A stretch of 10,021 bases of DNA from Akkermansia muciniphila. Its GTDB lineage: Bacteria; Verrucomicrobiota; Verrucomicrobiia; Limisphaerales; SXTU01. The stretch covers positions 1 through 10,021 of the forward strand of contig CAMBZO010000060.1 of NCBI GenBank assembly GCA_945872195.1, in the 5' to 3' direction. This document shows, one piece after another, positions 5,182 through 10,021 of the stretch; within the stretch, counting starts at the first letter, position 1, and every line of letters starts with the position of its first letter. Both the position numbers and the translations under genes were made by a program. The notes under the pieces are model-generated. The model ran no database searches, was not told the DNA's origin, and saw nothing but the letters and a program-made list of their open reading frames with translations.

Positions 5182-5729
5182 ACCGTCTCGAAACCATTTC
5201 AATCCTGCTCGCCGCGTGGCTCGCGGTCGCTTTCGAGGTTTCCTTCAATGGCTTCCGCAACTGGTTCGGCGCGCAAGTCAGCCTTCTCCCGGCGCTGATG
5301 GTTTACGTCGCGTTGACCTCATCGCTGCCGAGCGTGGTCCTGCTTGCCATCGTCGGCGGACTTGCGCAGGACTCCTTCTCCGCAAACCCGCTGGGCGTCA
5401 CGACCGTCGCCCTGGCGCTCACGGGTTTCCTGATCCACTACAAGCGCGACATCGTCCTGCGCGACCAGATTTACGCGCAGGTGATGATGGGGTTTCTGGG
5501 CAGCTCGCTCGTGCCCGCGTGCGTCGTGCTCGCGCTGACAAACTCGCACCACCCCGTGCCGCTCACGGCCAGGCTAGTTGGGCAATGGGTCGTGATGGCG
5601 GCGGGTGGCGCGGTGGCGACGCCGCTGATCTTCCGCCTCTTCGCGCAGCTCACCCGCTGGTTCAGTTACCAACCGTTCCCCGAGTCGCACTACCGCGGCA
5701 CGGGGCAACTCAAGCGGACGAGATTTTAG
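5178..5729 (+). CDS. mreD: Rod-shape-determining membrane protein MreD
   Basis: 183 residues, slightly longer than E. coli MreD (162). It is strongly hydrophobic, with about five to six transmembrane segments (roughly 5-21, 34-65 as one or two, 72-88, 103-121, 132-156). The recognisable family signature is the loop GLAQDSFSANPLGVTT (61-76), matching the MreD pattern of Gly-Leu..Asp then Pro-Leu-Gly. The cytoplasmic end is basic (GQLKRTRF). MreD bridges MreC and the MreB/RodA complex in the inner membrane; position between mreC and mrdA supports the call, because sequence conservation in this family is low. The ATG at 5178 gives the expected first helix; there is no ribosome-binding site, only a short upstream frame whose stop overlaps it. 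Confidence 0.9.
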   Translation: MNRLETISILLAAWLAVAFEVSFNGFRNWFGAQVSLLPALMVYVALTSSLPSVVLLAIVGGLAQDSFSANPLGVTTVALALTGFLIHYKRDIVLRDQIYAQVMMGFLGSSLVPACVVLALTNSHHPVPLTARLVGQWVVMAAGGAVATPLIFRLFAQLTRWFSYQPFPESHYRGTGQLKRTRF

Positions 5730-5841
5730 CCACAGATGAACACAGATAAGCACAGAGTGAACCCCGGTAGCCGCCACGCGAAGGCGCACCACGCACCACG
5801 GAACACGCCTCCGCATCGGTGTCCATCGGTGTCCAGCTGTC
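5730..5841. repeat. CACAGAT-type inverted-repeat element in the mreD-mrdA gap
   Basis: Starting directly after the mreD stop, three 10-bp units run in register: CACAGATGAA (5731), CACAGATAAG (5741), CACAGAGTGA (5751). At the far end CATCGGTGTC is repeated exactly at 5814-5823 and 5824-5833, then CAGCTGTC. The far end, reverse-complemented, matches the near end at 18 of 27 positions (5731-5757 against 5815-5841). Between them are GCACCAC twice in tandem (5786-5799) and AGGCG/CGCCT (5782-5786/5806-5810). Read on the minus strand it encodes SVLICVHLWLK, a spurious peptide I recall from intergenic repeats in Verrucomicrobiota and Planctomycetota genomes. No gene is present in this gap. Confidence 0.65.
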
Positions 5842-5861
5842 GCTTCCTCGCCGCCTGACCG

Positions 5862-7817
5862 ATGTTTCAATTTGCCCCAATCAAACAGCCCGACTCGCAA
5901 CTCCGCGTGGTCGCGTTCGTTTTGGCTGCGGGCTTCTGCGTGCTGCTGGCGGGCTTGTGGTATGTGCAGGTCTTCTCGTCGAAGAAGTTCTCCGAGAGCC
6001 TCGAAGACCAGGCGGTGCGGACGGTCCGCATCCCCGCGGTGCGCGGGAAAATTCTCGACCGAAACGGCCAGCCCTTCGCCGAGAACCGCCCCACCTACAA
6101 CATCGAGCTTTACCTCGCCGAGCTGGGCAAGCACTTCAACACCGAATACATGAGGCTCCGGCCCGTCGGCGCGCGCCTCACCCGCAGCGAGCGCGAGGCG
6201 CTGGAGTGGACCGCGCGCTACCACGTCGTCAGCAACATCACCACCCAGGTGGGCGACTGGCTCCAGCAGCCGCAGGTGATTGATCAGAAGAAATTCCAAC
6301 GCCACTACAACGAGGTCCGCGCGCTGCCGATTTCCATTTTGCAGAACCTCAACGCCGTGCAGGTCGCGCGCTTTGCCGAGCGGCCCGGCGTGTTCCCGGG
6401 ACTCGACTTGGAAATCCAGCCGCTCCGCGTTTATCCCCACGGAAGCATGGCTGCGCATGTCCTTGGATCGTTGACGCGTGATGAGAGTTCGCAAGAGGAG
6501 GAGGACGCTTTTTATCACTACCGGCTGCCCGACTGGAAGGGTGTCACCGGGATGGAAGGCGTCTTCGACGGACAGCTGCGCGGCGTGGCGGGCACGAAGT
6601 CCATGACCGTGAACCGGCTCGGCTACCGGCAGCACGAGACGGTGCTGCGCACGCCCGAGCCGGGGGACAATCTCGTGCTCACGCTCGACTTCAAGCTCCA
6701 GCAAGCCGTCGAGCGCGCGTTGGTCACACCGCTCTTCGGCGCGCAGACGCGTGGCGCGGCGGTGGTGCTGGACGTGCAGACCGGCGACGTGCTGGCGCTG
6801 GCCTCCGCCCCGGACTTTGGACCGGCGGAATTCATGGGCCGCATCAGCACCGAGCATTGGACAAACGTGTTGAACCATCCCATCCAGAAGCCGCTGCTCA
6901 ACCGCGCCACACAGGAGAACTACCACCCCGGCTCGATTCTCAAGATGCTCACCGCGTTGGCGGCGCTCGAGATGGAAGCGCTCGACCCGAACGCCCTTTA
7001 CAACGTCGAAGCCGATCCCACCCGCCCGGGGCGCGGCTGCATCCATGTCGGCAACCGTAAGATTGACGACACCGTTTCGCCCGGCCCCTACAACTTCAAA
7101 AAAGCGCTGGTCCACTCCTCGAATTCCTACTTCATCCACCACGCGCTCAAGCCCGGCGTGCTGCAGAAGATGATCATGCTCGGCAAGAAATTTCACCTCG
7201 GCGAGCGCACCGACCTGCTGCCGCGCCAGGAGACCGCAGGCGATTTCCCAGACCAGACCGACCTCGTGAGCCGTTGGCAGCCGGGTGATACCGCCAACCT
7301 CGCGATCGGCCAGGGGAAGGTCTCCGTTAGCCCGCTGCAAATGGCCGTGCTGACTGCTGCCGTGGCGAACGGTGGCAAGGTCTTCTGGCCGCGTCTCGTC
7401 TTGCGACTGGAGCCGAGCGACCTGCAGTTCGGCGCCAAGATTTCCGAGTTCCCCGCCCGCGTGCGCGACGAGCTCGGTGTGAAGCCGGAGCATCTCCGTC
7501 TCATTCACGAGGCCATGCTCGCCGATGTGGAAGAGGCCGGCGGCACCGGCCGCGAGGCGAAGGTGGACGGCCTGAAAATCGGTGGCAAGACCGGCACGGC
7601 GGAAGTGGAGCGAGCTGGTAAGATGGTGGACAAGACCACATGGTTCGCGTCCTTCGCACCGGTGGACCGGCCCAAGTGGGCGGTCGTGGTGATGGTCGAG
7701 AGCGGCGCGTCCGGCGGCAAAACTTGCGCGCCGGTGGCGAAGAAAATTTACGAGGCGCTCCTGGCCCGCGAGCGCGACGGAGGTCGGAAGACTTCGGCCC
7801 TCGCTAGTTTGAACTGA
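5862..7817 (+). CDS. mrdA: Penicillin-binding protein 2 (elongation-specific transpeptidase)
   Basis: 651 residues, typical for a class B PBP (about 600-650). One transmembrane helix lies at about 15-37. The pedestal/dimerisation region begins at RIPAVRGKILDRNGQPFAENR (57-77) and runs through the family's GVTGMEGVFDGQLRG (227-241). The transpeptidase domain (about 265-640) holds all three active-site motifs: S358-ILK361 in YHPGSILK, SSN at 419-421, and KTGT at 576-579. It crosslinks nascent glycan strands during cell elongation in complex with RodA, whose gene starts 3 nt downstream. The N-terminal ATG is preceded by no good ribosome-binding site but directly gives the expected short cytoplasmic tail. 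The gene is separated from mreD by a repeat element. Domain order and context favour PBP2 over PBP3/FtsI. Confidence 0.96.
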   Translation: MFQFAPIKQPDSQLRVVAFVLAAGFCVLLAGLWYVQVFSSKKFSESLEDQAVRTVRIPAVRGKILDRNGQPFAENRPTYNIELYLAELGKHFNTEYMRLRPVGARLTRSEREALEWTARYHVVSNITTQVGDWLQQPQVIDQKKFQRHYNEVRALPISILQNLNAVQVARFAERPGVFPGLDLEIQPLRVYPHGSMAAHVLGSLTRDESSQEEEDAFYHYRLPDWKGVTGMEGVFDGQLRGVAGTKSMTVNRLGYRQHETVLRTPEPGDNLVLTLDFKLQQAVERALVTPLFGAQTRGAAVVLDVQTGDVLALASAPDFGPAEFMGRISTEHWTNVLNHPIQKPLLNRATQENYHPGSILKMLTALAALEMEALDPNALYNVEADPTRPGRGCIHVGNRKIDDTVSPGPYNFKKALVHSSNSYFIHHALKPGVLQKMIMLGKKFHLGERTDLLPRQETAGDFPDQTDLVSRWQPGDTANLAIGQGKVSVSPLQMAVLTAAVANGGKVFWPRLVLRLEPSDLQFGAKISEFPARVRDELGVKPEHLRLIHEAMLADVEEAGGTGREAKVDGLKIGGKTGTAEVERAGKMVDKTTWFASFAPVDRPKWAVVVMVESGASGGKTCAPVAKKIYEALLARERDGGRKTSALASLN

Positions 7818-7820
7818 CCC

Positions 7821-9041
7821 ATGCTCGCCCGCCCCAACATCGCCGAGAAGCCCGCCCGGATTGACTGGGTGCTGCTCTGCGCCTTGCTGGGGTTGATGGT
7901 GCTGGGCGTCCTCTTCATCCATAGCGCGCGCCATGCGACGGAGTCCGGCTCCGGCGTGCCGTGGTTCAAGCAGTATCACATCAAACAAATCGCCTACTAC
8001 CTGCTCGGGTCGGTGGCGATGGCCGGGATGTGCGTCATCCCCTACCAGACGCTCGCCCGCTGGTCCTACGTCGCCTACTGGGGCAGCATCCTCTTGCTGG
8101 TGCTCGTGCTCATCCCGCACATCGGTGCGATGCGCTTCGGCGCGCGGCGGTGGATTGACCTGGGTATCTTCCAGCTCCAGCCCTCGGAGATTGCGAAAAT
8201 CGCCTTCATCCTCGCGCTGGGTAATTTCCTCGCCCGCCCGCTCGACGAGCTGAAGCTCACCGGCAATTTCTGGAAAGCCCTCGCCATGCTCGGCCTGCCC
8301 TTCGCGCTCATCCTCGTGGAGCCCGACCTCGGCTCCGCGCTCGTGCTCATCCCGACGGGTTTCGTGATGATGTATGTGGCCGGCATCCCGGCCAAGTATC
8401 TGCGGCGTTTCCTCGGCGGCTCGGCGCTCATCGTGGCGCTGATTCTCGTGGACGTGCTGTTCGCACCGCCCAACTGGCGCGTCAAGCTGGAGGATTATCA
8501 GCGCCGCCGGCTGCTCGTTTATTTCGGCATGGAATCCAAACATTTCGCTCCGCCCAACGCCACGGCGGCGGAGCTTCAGAAGGCCCGCATCCAGGAGCGC
8601 AACGACTCTTACAATGTCGAGCAGGCGCTCATCTCCGTCGGCTCCGGTGGGCTGACGGGCAAGGGCTGGCGGCAAGGCACCCAGAATGTATTGGGCTACC
8701 TGCCGCGCGCCGTGGCACACAACGATTTCATCTTCTCCGTGCTGGCTGAGGAGAGTGGATTCGTCGGGAGCATGGTTGTGCTCTCGCTCTACGCGGTGGT
8801 TCTGTTCGCCGGAATCAGAATCGCCGGCCAGGCGCGCGACCGCCTGGGCAAAATAATGGCGGCGGGAGTGGTAGCGCTCCTGTTCAGCCACATGTTCATC
8901 AATATCGGCATGAACATCCGTTTAATGCCCGTCACGGGCGTGCCACTGCCGCTGTTATCATACGGCGGGACTTCAGTGATTTGCACGCTGGTCGCCGCGG
9001 GCCTTCTCCAAAACATCTACCTGCATCGCAGGTCTTATTAA
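7821..9041 (+). CDS. rodA: RodA, SEDS-family peptidoglycan glycosyltransferase
   Basis: 406 residues with about ten transmembrane helices; somewhat longer than E. coli RodA (370). The SEDS signatures are all present: GARRWIDLGIFQLQPSEIAK (107-126), EPDLGSAL (167-174), YNVEQALISVGSGGLTGKGW (264-283), HNDFIFSVLAEESGFVG (300-316), and NIGMNIRLMPVTGVPLPLLS (361-380) followed by YGGTS. Asp302 in HND corresponds to the family's essential Asp in the periplasmic loop after helix 7. That loop reads LPRAVAHND instead of the LPExHTD of proteobacteria, a variant I associate with Verrucomicrobiota-type SEDS proteins. A charged segment at about 238-262 enlarges the preceding loop. RodA polymerises glycan from lipid II and partners with PBP2, encoded 3 nt upstream. 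Confidence 0.97.
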   Translation: MLARPNIAEKPARIDWVLLCALLGLMVLGVLFIHSARHATESGSGVPWFKQYHIKQIAYYLLGSVAMAGMCVIPYQTLARWSYVAYWGSILLLVLVLIPHIGAMRFGARRWIDLGIFQLQPSEIAKIAFILALGNFLARPLDELKLTGNFWKALAMLGLPFALILVEPDLGSALVLIPTGFVMMYVAGIPAKYLRRFLGGSALIVALILVDVLFAPPNWRVKLEDYQRRRLLVYFGMESKHFAPPNATAAELQKARIQERNDSYNVEQALISVGSGGLTGKGWRQGTQNVLGYLPRAVAHNDFIFSVLAEESGFVGSMVVLSLYAVVLFAGIRIAGQARDRLGKIMAAGVVALLFSHMFINIGMNIRLMPVTGVPLPLLSYGGTSVICTLVAAGLLQNIYLHRRSY

Positions 9042-9047
9042 CCAACC

Positions 9048-10021
9048 ATGAGCAATCGTTTCTCCAACCGCCGCGGCGGCCCACGTCACTTCCGCCCCTC
9101 CGGCGGCCTCAACCCCAACGCCAAGCCTGACCGCGCCGCCGCCATGGCGCGCCTCTCCGCCACCGGTGGCGACAAGATCGGCGGCGATGAAACCGTCTTT
9201 GGCCGAGGCCGCCACGAGCATGAAATACGGCGCTCAGAAAATCTCGCCGCCGGCCTCCCTGCCGAAGGTGAGGCCCAGCACACGTCCAAGCCCGCCGGTC
9301 GCCACGACTACCGTGAGCCGAACCTCGAGACGCCCGAGGAGGTCAACGCCGAGGAGGAGGGCGACTTCAAGCCCGTCGATGTCGTTGAACGGCCCAAGGG
9401 CCTCATGGCGACACTCAAACACGCCGCGCAAAGGGTCGTCACCAAGGTCAAGAAGATGATGAAGCCGGAGAAGAAGGTGCACAAAGAAGTCATCATCAAC
9501 TCCGAGTCCCTCGAAACCCGCGTGGCCGTCTGCGAAGATGGCCGGCTCGAGGAGTTCACCATCGAGCGCACCACCGAGGAACGGCTCGTCGGCAGCATTT
9601 ACAAAGGCAAGATCCGCAACTTGGAAGATGGCCTCAAAGCCGCCTTCGTGGACATCGGCTTCGAGAAGAACGCCTTCCTCCACTACTGGGACATCGTCCC
9701 CAGCAGCCTCGACAGCGGCGTCGAAATCGTCGAGCGCGAGAAGAAGTCTCCACCCAAGGACAAACCCGAGAGAGGGCCCGAGAAACCCAAGGTCACCCAG
9801 AAGGACATCCCCAAGCTCTACCCCAAGGGCAGCGAGATCATCATCCAGGTCTCCAAAGGCCCCATCGGCACCAAAGGCCCGCGCGTCACCACGCACCTCG
9901 CGCTGCCCGGCCGCTTCCTCGTGTTGCTGCCCAACTCCGATCAGTCCGGCATCTCCCGCAAGATCGAGCACGGCGAGGAACGCCAGCGCCTCAAGAAAAT
10001 CGTCCGCAAGCTCAACATCCC
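9048..10021 (+). CDS. rng: Ribonuclease E/G, 5' part (runs off the window)
   Basis: The frame from the ATG at 9048 is open to the window end, giving 324 residues and an incomplete gene. Residues 1 to about 144 are a charged, low-complexity extension: Arg/Gly-rich at the start (MSNRFSNRRGG), acidic at about 94-107, strongly basic at about 120-146. From about 147 the RNase E/G core begins: EVIINSESLETRVAV, GRLEEFTIER, the S1 domain with IYKGKIRNLEDGLKAAFVDI and FLH (184-212), a Lys/Glu/Pro-rich insert (about 225-252), then VSKGPIGTKGPRVTTHL and LPGRFLVLLPN (268-296). The catalytic Asp residues lie beyond the edge. The enzyme cuts single-stranded RNA in rRNA maturation and mRNA decay. The core resembles RNase G more than RNase E, and rng is a classical neighbour of mre operons. 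The gene starts 6 nt after rodA. Confidence 0.93.
   Translation, partial: MSNRFSNRRGGPRHFRPSGGLNPNAKPDRAAAMARLSATGGDKIGGDETVFGRGRHEHEIRRSENLAAGLPAEGEAQHTSKPAGRHDYREPNLETPEEVNAEEEGDFKPVDVVERPKGLMATLKHAAQRVVTKVKKMMKPEKKVHKEVIINSESLETRVAVCEDGRLEEFTIERTTEERLVGSIYKGKIRNLEDGLKAAFVDIGFEKNAFLHYWDIVPSSLDSGVEIVEREKKSPPKDKPERGPEKPKVTQKDIPKLYPKGSEIIIQVSKGPIGTKGPRVTTHLALPGRFLVLLPNSDQSGISRKIEHGEERQRLKKIVRKLNI

Noticed and set aside
5574..8891. A 1105-codon open frame on the minus strand opposite mrdA and rodA.
   Set aside because: It is antisense to two certain genes. Its His/Arg/Glu/Gly-rich, motif-free translation is what GC-rich third positions produce in the opposite frame. It also crosses the repeat element.
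9234..9971. A 245-codon minus-strand frame opposite the RNase E/G gene.
   Set aside because: The plus strand encodes clear RNase E/G motifs throughout; the minus reading is Leu/Asp/Val-rich shadow sequence.
1..10021. A novel defence, mobile or biosynthetic system.
   Set aside because: All larger genes are housekeeping or have no system-like context. I found no transposase, nuclease-helicase pair, toxin-antitoxin pair, CRISPR repeat array or reverse transcriptase.

Overview
This is a GC-rich bacterial chromosome segment. It is dominated by an almost complete cell-elongation (Rod complex) operon: mreB, mreC, mreD, mrdA (PBP2), rodA, then the 5' part of a ribonuclease E/G gene. Gene content and order are those of a rod-shaped, peptidoglycan-building bacterium. 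Several features lean towards a Verrucomicrobiota-type organism (Pedosphaera/Limisphaerales-like): the RodA loop reading PRAVAHND, the long N-terminal extension on RNase E/G, the rarity of Shine-Dalgarno sequences, and the dispersed intergenic repeat motifs (CACAGATGAA-type and GTTTTGAG-type). That placement is inference from memory, not a database result.

Layout. Positions 1-79 hold the last 25 codons of an unidentified gene, whose TGA overlaps the TTG start of a yciH/SUI1 translation-factor gene (76-471). A CvfB-like S1 RNA-binding protein (529-1389) follows, with a VF530/DUF2132 small protein 3 nt downstream (1393-1683). Next is an exported, cysteine-free, thioredoxin-fold-like protein (1793-2332). 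It converges on a minus-strand exported helical-repeat protein (2429-2992), with two hairpins between them. A divergent intergenic region of about 180 bp carries candidate mreB promoters. The operon then runs on the plus strand from 3172 to beyond the right edge.

Function. MreB filaments, MreC and MreD organise the elongation machinery. RodA is the glycosyltransferase and PBP2 the transpeptidase that build lateral-wall peptidoglycan. RNase E/G genes are classical neighbours of mre operons. The left half contributes RNA/translation-related genes (YciH, CvfB) and two envelope-targeted proteins of unknown role.

I see no defence system, mobile-element transposase, CRISPR array, tRNA or rRNA. The most unusual structure is in the two wide gaps inside the mre operon (mreC-mreD, 115 bp; mreD-mrdA, 132 bp). 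Both are filled by repeat-rich, inverted-repeat elements that look like non-coding dispersed repeats. The first ends in a 7-codon minicistron whose stop overlaps the mreD start.
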